From positions 12,744,967 through 12,808,966 of the forward strand of contig NC_051091.1 of assembly GCF_901709675.1 (NCBI RefSeq): a DNA stretch of 64,000 nt. The letters are read 5' to 3'. The notes beneath the pieces were generated by a model, which worked only from the letters and a program-made list of their open reading frames with translations, made no database searches and was not told where the DNA came from. Within the stretch, counting starts at the first letter, position 1. Each line of letters opens with the position of its first letter. The DNA is from Syngnathus acus (Eukaryota; Chordata; Actinopteri; Syngnathiformes; Syngnathidae). Of the stretch, positions 1 through 10,448 are shown piece after piece. The translations under genes were made by a program, and so were the position numbers.

Positions 1-632
1 TGGCTCCCGGTCCATTTAAGATGTGACTTCAAGGTTCTTCTATTAACCTATAAATCACTGCATGGCTTAGCGCCTTCGTATCTCGTCGACCTAGTTGTTC
101 CTTATGTTCCGTCTCGTAACCTTCGTTCGCAAAACGCTACCCTTTTAGCGACACCGAGGGCCAAGAAAGTGTCTGCAGGGTCTAGAGCATTTTCTATCCG
201 GGCTCCAGAGCTTTGGCCGGGGAGGTGGTTAGGTGGCACCCAAGCTGACAGCGGCTATCTGGATTCTCGTGGGCCAATTCAGGTTGGGGGAACTGCAGCT
301 CAACCTCCACTGCCAGGATAGTAGAGGGCTCCTCCGGCAGCCCTTCGCTCTGACTTGGACATCCACTTTTTTGATTTTCATATTATGTATTATTTGTGCC
401 CTCTCTGCATCCATTACAACCTGGTGATCCTGAAAGGGGGATCCTTCCATCTGTGGTCCCTTCTCAAGGTTTCTCATTTTCCCCGGGCAGGGGTTTTGAG
501 TTTTTCCTTGCCCTTTTGGGAGCTTAAGATCAGGGGATGCTTTGAGAATAATTGTCAATTTTTGTCTATGTGAAGCCCTTTGAGACTGCTTGTGATTTAG
601 GGCTATACAAATAAACTTGACTTGACTTGTGT
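1..632 (+). mobile_element. 3' end of an L2-type LINE (RT C-terminus plus 3' UTR)
   Basis: Frame 1 from the window edge reads the C-terminal tail found at the end of fish L2/CR1-like reverse transcriptases: a LLLTYKSLHGLAPSYL-like stretch, then VPSRNLRSQNATLL and RAPELW, ending near position 220. The rest is 3' UTR. It finishes with AAGCCCTTTGAGACTGC, an AATAAA-like AAATAAAC and a short TTGACT tandem tail near 620-632, the kind of short 3' repeat L2-type LINEs end with. The 5' part is outside the window. Positions about 395-550 closely match 4,000-4,160 in the next LINE although the coding ends differ. Confident as a LINE; the clade name is from memory. Confidence 0.85.
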
Positions 633-667
633 GACGTCAGAAGTTGAGCATATTTCTGTCTGTTGCA

Positions 668-790
668 GAACCACACACACACGCATGCACACCACACACA
701 CACATACCCCACACACCCTTCACACGCTTCATACAATAATCACACACACAAGAATCACATTCACACACCCAAAGACTCACCCATGTCCAC
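668..790. repeat. imperfect (CA)n-rich simple repeat
   Basis: Runs of CACACA interrupted by GCATG, TACCC and CTTCA. The short frames across it are artefacts of the repeat. Between 791 and 985 I see no gene or recognisable element. Confidence 0.8.
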
Positions 791-985
791 TACACACACC
801 TGCTCTCACATCCTTACGACCAAACGTGTGCCTATACCCTTTTGCCAGTTTGCCTGTATGCCCCTATGAGCCACAGTGCCAGCTACTTTTTTGCCAATAA
901 TTCAGTAAAGCAATCAAAACTGAACCACGTCTTCCCTCCTGTGTTCTGACCGACACCCGGGGCGAAAAGAGTATATGATATCATG

Positions 986-3900
986 ATGGCGCCGCGGATG
1001 GCCGCCACGGTGAGTCGCTCTCTGTTTCTTTGTCTTATTTTGTGTGTTTTCTGTGTTCTCTGCTGTCCATCCCGGATCACTTTTACTAGAGAAGCGCTGT
1101 TAAACATCGGACAGTCTTCTTCTGATATTTTCTCTCCTCTCTGATTCAGACTGTTTGTCAGAGATTTTAGCCGGAGCGGCAGTGCTATACAAGGTAGCAC
1201 GATGACGCGGAAAATGAGCCGGAGCCCTCGTAAAGCTGAGGCAGAGAGGGTTCCGTTCTGCCCTACCATCAATTCGTCTGGCGAATGTCCGCTCCCTGGC
1301 GAACAAGATGGACGAACTGCTGCTCCTCACTTCAAGGAACACGGACTTCAGCAGATCTGCCGCGCTGTGTTTTGCTGAAACGTGGCTTAGCGGACGCACC
1401 CCCCACCACACTGTGGAGTTAGCTGGGTTTCGGCTAATGCGTGCAGATCACAGCGCGGCGCTCTCTGGAAAATCAAAGGGAGGTGGTCTCTGTATCTACA
1501 TTAATGAACGTTGGTGTACTGATGTCACGGTGTTGAAAGAGTCTTGCAGCCCTCTCCTAGAAACACTTTTCATAAACTGTCGGCCGTTCTATTCACCACG
1601 GGAGTTCTCCTCGATCGTCATGGCGGCTGTTTACATTCCACCACACGCACGTGCAAGTGAAGCCACGCAGATGCTGGCTGACCAGGTGACAGACATGGAG
1701 AAACGTCTACCAAATTCACTAATCATTGTTCTGGGTGATCTTAACAGGGCGAACCTCGCACACGAACTCCCCAGATACAGACAGCACATAACGTGTCCCA
1801 CCAGAGGGGCACAAACACTGGACCACTGCTACACCGTAATTAAGGATGCATACCACTTTGTGGCTCGTGCAGCTTTAGGACTCTCGGACCACTGTCTAGT
1901 TCATCTGATCCCGGCCTACAGGCAGAAACTAAAAACTTCTAAGCCTGTGGTGAGGACTGTGAGGAAGTGGACAGTGGAGTCAAGGCAGGACCTCCAAGCC
2001 TGCTTTGACTGCACCGATTGGGGAGTTTTTGAAGCTGCAACTTCAGACCTGCATGAACTCACTGACACTGTCACATCATACATCAGTTTTTGTGAGGATC
2101 TGTGTGTGCAGACTAAGACCTTCCGCACGTACAACAACGACGACGACAAACCTTGGTATACACCGAACCTCAGGAGGCTGCGCAAAGTCAAGGCGGAGGC
2201 CTACAAGAGCGGCGACCTGTTCAAGCAGACCAGAAACACACTGAACCGAGAGGTCAGGAAAGCCAGGAGGTGTTACGGGGAGAGCCTGGAGAGACACCTC
2301 TCTGCCAATCCTGATCCCTCAACAGTGTGGAAAGGTCTGCAGAGCATCACGGGCTTCAAGAAACGAACCCCCCGTCCTGTGGAGAGCCCAAGGCTTGCTA
2401 ACCAGCTAAACAGGTTCTACTGCAGGTTTGATCAGTCCTCCCACACAACAGGACCTCCTGCACCACAATCTACAAACTCACCTCCTCTCACAACCGCTCT
2501 GTCCACACCTCCATCACCGTTGTCACCTACTCTCTCTCTTGCAGAGGCCGCAACCGCACTCCAGATCCGCGAGGAGGAAGTGCGCCAGATGTTCCGGAGA
2601 CAAAAGATCAGGAACGCACCGGGCCCAGACGGCGTGTCACCTTCCTGCTTGAAAGTGTGTGCTGAGCAGCTGGCACCCACCTTTGCACGGATCTTCAACC
2701 GTTCCCTGGAGCTGTTTGAGGTCCCCTCGTGCTTCAAGAGCTCCACAATCATTCCAGTGGCCAAGAAGCCCGCCATCACAGGTTTGAATGACTATAGACC
2801 TGACATCTGTGGTCATGAAATCTTTCGAGAGGTTAGTGCTGAACCACCTGAAGGATGTCACGGGCCTCCTGCATGACCCCCTCCAGTTTGCCTACCAGGC
2901 AAACAGGTCGGTGGATGATGCGGTCAACATGGGACTGCACTACATCCTGCACTACCTGGACACCCCAGGAACGTACGCCAGGATCCTGTTTGTGGACTTC
3001 AGCTCGGCGTTCAACACCATCGCTCCTGACATCCTCCAACAGAAGCTCATCCAGCTTGCGGTGCCTGCCTCCACCTGTCAGTGGATCACCAGCTTCCTGA
3101 CCAACAGGAGACAGCGTGTGAGGCTAGGGACCATCATATCTGACACCCGGACCACCAATACTGGTGCCCATCAGGGGTGCGTCCTCTCCCCACTGCTCCT
3201 CTCTCTCTACACCAACGATTTCTCCTCAGGTGACTCTCCTGTGAAGCTCCTGAAGTATGTAGACGACACCACTCTCATCGGACTGACCCAGGACGGTGAT
3301 GAGACTGCGTACAGACAGGAGGTGGAGCGGCTGGTCCACTGGTGCAGCCAAAACCACCTGGAGCTGAGCCCGCTCAAGACCGTGGAGATGACAGTGGACT
3401 TCAGGCGAGACCCTTCACCACTTTCACCCCTCACTATCCGCAGTAATACTATTCTCTCCACAGACACCTTCAAGTTCCTGGGAACCACAATCTCTCGGGA
3501 CCTGAAATGGACCGGCCACATAGACTCTGTCCGGGAGAAGGCCCAGCAGAGGCTGTACTTCCTGAGACAGCTCAAGAAGTTCAACCTGCCACGAGAGCTT
3601 CTGAAGACCTTCTACACTGCCGTCATCCAGTCTGTCCTCTGCACCTCCATCACTGTCTGGTTTGGATCGGCCTCCAAACAAGACAAGCACAGACTGCAAC
3701 GGACAATCAGGACTGCAGAAAAGATAATTGGAATCAACCTCCCATCTATCCAAGACTTGTACCTGTCCAGGACCAGGAAACGTGCAAGTAACATCTCTAC
3801 AGACCCTTCTCCCCAGGTTGCAGTCTGTTTGAACTACTCCCCTCCGGACAGCGTTATAGAGCTCTGTACGCCAAAACCAGCAGACACAGAGACAGCTTCT

Positions 3901-4275
3901 TCCCCCAGGCTGTTGCTCTGATGAACTCACACCACTCTTAGAGTCTCAGAGTCATTGCTGTGCAATAACATTTTTGAATTGTCTACACTGTTTGTACTAT
4001 GTGTCCTCTCTGCATCCATCGCAGCCTGGTCATCCTGGAAGAGGGACCCTCCCATCTGTGGTCTCTTCTCAAGGTTTCTCATTTCCCCTAGCTGGAGTTT
4101 TGAGTTTTTCCTTGCCCTCCTGGGAGTTTAAGATCAGGGGATGTTTGAGAATATGTCATTTTTCACATGCCCTGAGTGTTGTTAGTCACCTAAATGTTGA
4201 ACAGAGGCTCATGTACCAAGTCAAATTCCTTGTTTGGCATGCTCAAACGCGAACAAAAACTCTTGAATCTTGAAT
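986..4275 (+). mobile_element. L2/Rex1-type LINE, near full length, frameshifted
   Basis: A G+C-rich ATGGCGCCGCGG start resembles LINE 5' UTRs. The first long frame (1,308-2,876) carries an APE-type endonuclease (LGDLNRANLAHEL, LSDHCLVHL) and the start of the RT. The second (2,788-3,921) carries the RT core with FVDFSSAFNTIAPD, HQGCVLSPLLLS and the catalytic VDDTT box. The break at about 2,795 is explained by loss of 8 nt after NDYRP, judged against the two sister LINEs at 42,700 and 53,940. A second one-base shift near 3,810 scrambles the C-terminus. The 3' end is a TTGAATC tandem at 4,262-4,275. Both frameshifts make it inactive. Confidence 0.9.
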
Positions 4276-4807
4276 AACCATCCAAGCCAACCCCCTATAC
4301 CAGGGGTGGGCAATTAATTTTTACAAGGGGCCACATGAAAAACCTGAGTTGTGTCAGAGGGCCACACCTACGATAACTTAAACCTGCTCAATTTTCTTCC
4401 ATTGTAAAATGCACTAAATTATTTATTTTAAATAGCTGGCACTGGTAATTAGAAGAATACAATTATTCTGTTTATATTTATATTAAGTTATGTGAAATTG
4501 TGGTGTATAGGTCATATAAAAAAACAATCATTAATCAGTACAATTTATTCTTAGCTTCTTTAACTTTTCCTCAAATGACAAAGCCGCTGCATCTCTGGGT
4601 GTGAAGTTTGATAAAAAGTCCTTGTTGGGCTTGCAGTTTTGCTATGCATCAGCCTCTGTTGCGCGCTGTTTATCAGACAGATGTATTTTTTCTCATGCTT
4701 GGTCATGTAGTGACGACTCAAATTATATTCTTTAAACACAGCGACCTGTGTACCACAAATCAGGCACACGGCTTTACCTTTCATTTCTGTAAAGAAATAC
4801 TTGGCAG

Positions 4808-5628
4808 TAGGGGTGTAACGATTCATCGATACACATCGATTAATCGATATAATGCTCTACGATTTGTTGGCATCGATGCTAAACGTAAACATCGATCTAT
4901 ATCGCCCGTTTTTGACCTCGGACATTAGACACGACTTTATTTTGAAATCCAGTTCATTGTTGCTTGCTTCCTCTTTCCGGGAGCAGTGCGCGGCGTGTTG
5001 TGTTGTGAGCAGAGCAGGCACGTGAAAGGGGAGCCGACAACTACGCGGCTCCTGGGCTGGTGCTATGGCTAGTGTCCAAGAAGACGAGGAAATTCGCTCC
5101 CCTTTGGGCTTCAAGTCATTCGTTTGGAAGCACTTTGGATTCCAAAGAAAAGATGGCTCAACGGACAAGACACGTGCAGTTTGTAAATCCTGCCATGCGG
5201 TGATCAAATATTCAGGGAACACCACAAATCTCGCCGCACATTTAAAGAAAAAACACGACATCTCTTAGTAGTTCAGTAATGCACTTTAAAGTTAATGGTA
5301 TTACAAAAAAAGAAAGAATATTCATTTTTCTTTACTTACTTATATGAGAAAAAATATAGGAATTTGATAAAGTTCAGTGTTAAAATAAGCACTTTGTATA
5401 TTACAATACTCTTGTAATTTCCTAAATAAAGAGTTTGCAGTACCTTGTTGATTTTGCGTATGAATTGTTATAAATCAGGATATTGTTCTATATCAATCGT
5501 AGAGCACTATATCGTGATGTATCGTGAATGAATCACAGCAGGCTTTAAGATATCGGCAAATATCGTATCGCGGTTCTTTGTATCGATATGATATCGTATC
5601 GTGACAAAACCCGCGATTTACACCCCTA
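4808..5628 (+). mobile_element. hAT-E copy 1, non-autonomous element nested in hAT copy A
   Basis: Terminal inverted repeats TAGGGGTGTAA are flanked by a perfect 8-bp duplication CTTGGCAG at 4,800-4,807 and 5,629-5,636. The empty site (AAATACTTGGCAGTCCATG) survives in the paralogous host element near 11,978-11,990, so the insertion is proved inside the window. Subterminal regions are rich in ATCGAT and GATATCG motifs. The only open frame encodes a BED zinc finger (5,065-5,265). A second copy sits at 49,177-49,920. Confidence 0.95.
5065..5268 (+). CDS. 67-aa BED zinc-finger protein encoded in hAT-E
   Basis: The frame starts MASVQEDEEIRSPL and ends at a TAG after HLKKKHDIS. Residues 39-64 hold CKSC and HLKKKH, the C-x2-C / H-x4-H pattern of BED fingers of the ZBED1/hAT-Ac transposase kind. 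No RNase H-like catalytic core or dimerisation domain follows, and the element ends 360 bp later, so the product could bind DNA but could not transpose. It may be a decayed relic or a stand-alone DNA-binding protein. In the second copy the frame is deleted after about six codons. No evidence of expression can be drawn from sequence. Confidence 0.6.
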   Translation: MASVQEDEEIRSPLGFKSFVWKHFGFQRKDGSTDKTRAVCKSCHAVIKYSGNTTNLAAHLKKKHDIS

Positions 5629-6198
5629 CTTGGCAGTCCATGTCTTGTTGAAAACACGGCGCTCCTTGTCAACTTTTCTTTTCTGAGGGTCAGCACACAT
5701 TTCTCGGGCAGCATTACTTCGCACTGTTCACCTTCACGCACAGCTCACATACACGTACGCTACACGGAAGTGCAACGCCTTTCAAAATAAAAGCAAAACA
5801 GTTGTATTGCACGCACGACACTGATTATTATTATTATTTTTTTTTAATTAAGTTGTAATCAAATATAATTTATGATTGGCCTCATGCGAGCCGGACAGGG
5901 ATGCACAAAGGGCCGGATGTGGCCCGCGGGCCGGATTTTGCCGAGGTCTGCCCTATCCAGTCCTCAGGCTCCCTAACAATAGCGGTAGCAGTTTGCATTT
6001 TATTGCAATGTTTTTCCTTATTCAGATTTGTTTCAAGACTACAGTTACAGTTAGACTTCACTTTGATGGTTAATGCAGTTATTGCAATTTTGTTGTTTTA
6101 TCACAGTAGATTGGTTTATTTACATTTCAAAAACCAGAAGCCATTCATTTACAAATGTGATTGCACGTTAGTTTACACATTTAAATGTACAGATATTA

Positions 6199-6515
6199 AG
6201 TGGCCTAGTGGTAGAGTGTCCGCCCTGAGACTGGAAGGTTGTGGGTTCAAACCCCGGCCGGGTCATACCAAAGACTATAAAAATGGGACCCATTGCCTCC
6301 CTGCTTGGCACTCAGCATTAAGGGTTGGAATTGGGGGGTTAGATCACCAACTGATTCCCGAGCGCGGCACCGCTGCTGCTCACTGCTCCCCTCTCCCCCA
6401 GGGGATGGATTAAAATCACACGGGGATGGGTTAAATGCAGAGGACAAATTTCACCACACCCAGGTGTGTGTGTGTGACGATCATTGGGACTTTAATCTTT
6501 AATCTTTAATCTTTA
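6199..6515 (+). mobile_element. tRNA-derived SINE, copy 1
   Basis: The head holds a perfect pol III A box (TGGCCTAGTGG, 6,201) and a B-box-like GGTTCAAACCC (6,244). A conserved body follows (GGGACCCATTGCC, GGGGATGGATTAAAATC) and the tail is a CTTTAAT tandem. A possible short target duplication ATTAAG lies at 6,195-6,200 and 6,516-6,521. A near-identical copy is at 15,888-16,200. It is not a functional tRNA gene: the head cannot fold a full cloverleaf and continues into SINE body. Confidence 0.85.
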
Positions 6516-6674
6516 ATTAAGATGTGATAGACAGTTTTTGCATGATTTGAATGAGGCAAAATAACATGCTTTTTCTCTCGGATATATTGTTATAATCATT
6601 TGTTTCAGATGTAATCATTTTCTGTATAAAAATTACATTTGATGTTCAAAAAGTATTTTTTCAAACTTGAGTCT

Positions 6675-6735
6675 TGAAAAAGAGGGGGTCGTCTTATAAT
6701 CAGGGTCATCTTATATTCAGGCCAATACGGTATGT
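6675..6735. repeat. fragment of a GTCTTATA-type DNA repeat
   Basis: The segment GGGGGTCGTCTTATAATC ... TTCAGGCCAATACGG resembles the terminal portion of a widespread vertebrate non-autonomous DNA repeat. I recognise the motif but cannot name the family from sequence alone. Confidence 0.4.
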
Positions 6736-6985
6736 CTAAATTTTTTGCCCTCCAGTGATTAACTCATAGGATGCAATAACCTAAGCTGATAGTGTGAGCA
6801 TTTTGAAGTCTCAGAGAGACATCGCTTTACAATTGTACCCCCCGGCATCACCAGGGGGCGCTCCACTATTTATGTCTAAATTATTTGCCCTCCAGTGATT
6901 AACTCATACAATGCAACAACCTAAGCTGATAGTGTGAGCATTTTGAAGCCTCAGAGAGACATCGCCTTGCAATTGCACCACCAAT
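6731..6985. repeat. two tandem copies of a ~140-bp unit
   Basis: Both copies begin TATGTCTAAATT (6,731 and 6,871) and run through TGCCCTCCAGTGATTAACTC and AGCATTTTGAAG to CATCGC. They differ at about ten positions. The first ends with CCAGGGGGCGCTCC. No coding potential. They lie just downstream, within rbl1 intron 3. Confidence 0.85.
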
Positions 6986-7046
6986 GTCTTCAGCAAAGGT
7001 GCAAGCAAACTGGCATCACAAACGATGTAAATGTTTAGCGGCCTAC

Positions 7047-9710
7047 CTTTGGTGTAGACAAAGAGTGTCCAGCAGAACTTGAAGACGTCGGCAGAGTGAC
7101 AGGGCAGCCGGCGGTGCTTCCGGCCGCGGGCCTGGCGCGGCAGAGGAGGTGGCGCCTCGGAGCCATGCGGGCTGCGAAACATGGCAGCAAAGATGGGCTG
7201 GAACTTGCGGAAGATGACAGTGGAAACCTCAAAGTTGCGCTCCAGGCGCTCCATGCGCACACGGAAGTTCTCGCACAGGTTGGACATGTCGGACCACTTG
7301 CGCATCTTGGAGAAGAACTCGATCAGGCTGCAGGACGTACCGGCGAGTCAAGGCCATTCGTGAGAAGAAAAGCCCAACTTTAAAACAGCTACACGTGTTT
7401 TCTTTTTAACCAGAATCACAAAATGCTTTGGTAATATTATGGTTTGTCCATAATCAGATATCTATTGTCATCATAAAAAAATAAATATAAAAAAAGAATG
7501 ATTTTCGGCTGTGATTGTTTGAACTTTTTGAAGTGTGCGGGGTTTTTTTTGCACCTGAGTTTGGCGGTGCGCAGTATCCTGGTGAGCGACACACAGTTTC
7601 CCTCCATCAGGCCTTTGCCCACCGTGGGTGTGCTTCCTTTCCTGCAGGCAGCATACAGCGAGCAGGCCAGCCAGTGCACTACCTCACCCTGTACACACAC
7701 GTACACCCAACACCTCACTTTCCATCACTTTCACACAAGTACAAGAAACAATGCAGTACTGTCCCATTCAAGCGCAGCCGACCATTTTGGTCAGGAATGG
7801 GCCGGCAATGTGGGTTTCTTATTAAATTTACTAAAACAACACCCGCTCACATCGCTCAGAACATGGCTTCTTGCCACATTGGGGAGGTTCTTATTTTAAC
7901 AACTCAACGAAAAGGTGTGTAGTTACCTAGCTCTACATATTTTGCTATCGATTATGTATTTGTGTTCTTGCTTATTATGGCCGGTGACCAGCTCAGGGTG
8001 TGCCCTGCTTGTCAGCTGAGATATGCTGCAGCACACACGCGAGGAGAAGCGGTTTGGAAAATGAATGAATGATCTGGTGTTGCCTTCGGTGAGATCCCAG
8101 CTTTGACCATTCAACACCTACACGGCGAGCTTGTCTGTTGAATTCAGGGGTCGTTGACATGTTGCCCAGGAGCACCGGCCAGCCTCCGACGACCACATGA
8201 CTAGCTCGCGAGGCTGCTCTAAGGATAGTGCACCAGCGGTGGGACCAGAGGCGATTGCTCTAAGGGTGTAAAAGTCCTTTAGTTTGGACCAAAAGCGGAT
8301 TGAATTTTTTTTGTTTTGTGCGATTCCTATTCAGACTGTACATTTTGCGAGCGAAGTATATTTTGTAAACACACCCAAGCTTGTGAAGATCTGTGCTCCC
8401 ATTGGACAGAAATGACCAGGGCGGCACACAGAGCACAGACCCGGAAATGGAGGAAAACATGCGAGTCCTCTGCGCTGCGTTGGTTTGGATCTGCGCTGTT
8501 TGTATTCACACCTGAAGCGAACCGCACCAGTTTGTTCGGAAGCGAACAGAGACCACTTCAAAAAGTGGGTCTCGGTCCGTTTCTTTAATTCGCACCAGGA
8601 TTCGTTTGCGTGTATTCACACCTGCATAAAAGGTCCAGACCAAAGTCACAATCAAACCCTGGTCCGTTTAAAGTAGACCAAACAGTCAGGTCTGAATACG
8701 CCCCAAGACTGCAAGGGAAGCTCAGCTTCCCCTAAAATGTCAAAAAATAAGTGATCAAATATATACTGTTGTGTGTCATTGTCATTGACTAAATATGCAC
8801 TACAACACATTCAACTTTTGTGTCTGTCCCTTCCGAGCAGCAGGTAAATAAACAGACACATTTTATGATGTAGGCCGAAACTGAGCTTTCCCTCCTTGAA
8901 AGACCAGCATCCGCCACTGGTTGGGACCAAGTGATTTTTTTGGGAATGTTGCAGAAGTGATCACTTAAAGATGTGAACACTGGAAGAGATTTATAAAGGA
9001 AAGTAGTGTTGCATATTGATTTGAGAAAAACCTAAGATTGTCTTCAAATAAATGAGGACTAATGATCAATAACAGACTAGTAAGTTTGTGACTATGTTAC
9101 ATTCGTATAAGTAATTTGTGCAGCAGTTTTATTTCATAAGTGTGTATAACACAGTTACGTATTCCTTCACAGTACACATTAGTCAGTACCCTATAAGTCT
9201 TGTTTTTGGATTCTTTGGTGGTGTTTTTGTACCCAAGAACACTCAGTTTCAAAAAGGTCGGTGACGTCAGGAGCTGGCTGCCTTCAAGGACAGTCTGTAA
9301 ACACAACTAATCGCAAACACTCTTCATAATCTATGTAGCTAGAATCACCGTGCAATCACCAATATTATCGCAAGAAGTTATCGTTTAGTTGTAAATGACT
9401 ACAATTGCTTGTTCATGATTAAAAGGCAATGTGCGAACGTCCGATGGACCGCGAACATTTGGAGTGCTTAAATTCCGACGTCCGTAGGTCGTCGTTGTTT
9501 GTTTGGTGAGGCAGAAACAGTCTATTCAAGTAGCCCCCTGCTGCTCACCTCCAGCGTGTACGTGTTCCAGATGGTCGTGAAGTTGTCCATGGCTTCGGTG
9601 GCCGTGCGCTCGTCCATGTTGAGCTCCTGACACAGCGTTTCCAAACTCCTCCGCGCGACGCTCTCCTCCATTCGGCCCGACTCTGAATCGGACGACTCGT
9701 CGCCGCGCAT
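7047..9710 (-). CDS. rbl1: retinoblastoma-like 1 (p107), exons 1-3 of a gene continuing past the left edge
   Basis: Pocket protein that binds E2F4/5 and cyclin-CDK and represses cell-cycle genes in the nucleus. Exon 1 is 9,549-9,710 (ATG at 9,710), exon 2 7,555-7,688, exon 3 7,047-7,327, all with AG/GT borders and matching phases (0, 2, 1). The joined reading gives ...LCQELNMDERTATEAMDNF..., GEVVHWLACSLYAACRK, MEGNCVSLTRILRTAKL, LIEFFSKMRKWSDMSNL and MERLERNFEVSTVIFRKF, ending in FCWTLFVYTKG. This is the N-terminal cyclin-like part of RBL1. RBL2 reads AVIFKKY at the corresponding place, which favours RBL1. The exons for the A/B pocket are not in the window; 1-7,046 holds only repeats on this strand. 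Exon 1 has a second in-frame ATG 13 codons later. Confidence 0.95.
7983..8070 (+). repeat. diverged 3' fragment of the SINE also seen at 32,036-32,356
   Basis: The order CCAGCTCAGGGTGTGCCCTG, CGAGGAGAAGCGG, AAAATGAATGAATGA follows the 3' part of the podxl2-intron SINE with its (ATGG)n-like tail, here mutated to ATGA. It lies in rbl1 intron 1. Confidence 0.55.
8265..8706. mobile_element. probable non-autonomous DNA transposon in rbl1 intron 1
   Basis: GTTTGGACCAAAAGCGG near the left end and GGTCCGTTTAAAGTAGACC near the right end are loosely inverted, and the interior repeats the phrase GTATTCACACCTG twice (8,508 and 8,611). No transposase frame. Boundaries are approximate and no target duplication could be fixed. 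Confidence 0.4.
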
Positions 9711-9891
9711 CGTGGCCGACAGGGCGGCTATCGCTATCTTCACACTTGTGGTGGCCGCAGCTTGGAGGAGGTAATACTTTTTTTAAGGGGGGGGTTAAGA
9801 AAAAAAGGCCCCACAAATGAAAGCAAAACAAAAACACGACGCTCCTCCAGCAGCCGAGACTATGACCTAGCTCCACTTCCGCTAAACAGTG

Positions 9892-9947
9892 GCGCCAAAA
9901 CTGCCGAGCGAGTCCCAATAGGAGGCGAGGGGCGTGTCGGTCACGTG
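9892..9947 (-). promoter_or_regulatory. rbl1 promoter sites: E2F, CCAAT and E-box
   Basis: About 180 bp upstream of the rbl1 start, the minus strand reads TTTGGCGC (plus 9,892-9,899), a perfect match to the E2F consensus TTTSSCGC. CCCAAT on the plus strand follows at 9,914-9,919 and a CACGTG E-box at about 9,941. E2F sites control the mammalian p107 promoter, so this arrangement is expected. The surroundings are CpG-rich. No TATA box seen. Function is inferred from position and motif only. Confidence 0.6.
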
Positions 9948-10329
9948 AGGTAGTCACCCAACCAGTCCTGCCTTCTGAAGCATTTCAATAAACCGCTAAC
10001 AAGGAATCAATGTCACTTTTGGATAGAAATTCACGAATGGATTTTTCCCCAAATACATTATACTTAGAAGATCTATTTTTACGTTTGTCATGTTTACTGT
10101 CACTGACGTAAACAATTCCTCCACCCCTCCTCTTCAAGTTACTGTTCTGTCACTTCCGGAATGTTACAAAACAAACATGTATTCATGCGACGACAAAAAA
10201 AAAAGAAAAAAAAAATCAAAGAATGTGTTTTTAAATTCTGTTTGGAGAATTTGTTTTTATATCATCATGTTTACGGCGGATGGTCTAAATGCAGTTCAGT
10301 TTGACCGTAATTACTGACTTACCGAACGT

Positions 10330-10381
10330 TATTATTATTATTATTATTATCGTTATTATTATTATTATTATTACTATTATT
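10330..10381. repeat. (ATT)n microsatellite
   Basis: About 17 ATT units with two single-base interruptions. It directly abuts the Gypsy LTR fragment that follows. Confidence 0.95.
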
Positions 10382-10448
10382 GTAGCAACTAGTGGGTGTA
10401 ATTACTGTTCGGTTGTCCGATTGCTTAGGGAGGCCGTGAAGGCAGCAA
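10382..10448 (+). mobile_element. fragment of the Gypsy LTR (first ~67 bp)
   Basis: Reads TGTAGCAACTAGTGGGTGTA and on to GAGGCCGTGAAGGCAGCAA, identical but for a base or two to the LTR starts at 44,518 and 26,293. It then switches abruptly to LINE coding sequence. It cannot be the 5' LTR of the Gypsy at 20.8-26.5 kb in place, because snrpb lies between. Confidence 0.75.

Larger units (their letters stand above)
4301..5950 (-). mobile_element. hAT element copy A (BED-finger transposase remnant), interrupted by a second hAT
   Basis: Starts CAGGGGTGGGCAA and ends TTGCCGAGGTCTG, so the ends are imperfect inverted repeats (9 of 13). It is flanked by an 8-bp duplication, CCCTATAC (4,293-4,300) and CCCTATCC (5,951-5,958), seven of eight identical. 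The minus strand codes the N-terminus of a hAT transposase with a BED finger (CLICG, then HYMTKHEKK), split into 5,637-5,730 and 4,560-4,799 by the element at 4,808-5,628. Without the insert it is about 0.8 kb, so it is non-autonomous. A paralogue at 11,474-12,075 keeps the uninterrupted version. Confidence 0.88.

Noticed and set aside
6199-6275. Functional tRNA gene.
   Set aside because: A and B boxes are present, but the sequence continues into SINE body and tail and has a near-identical twin at 15,888.
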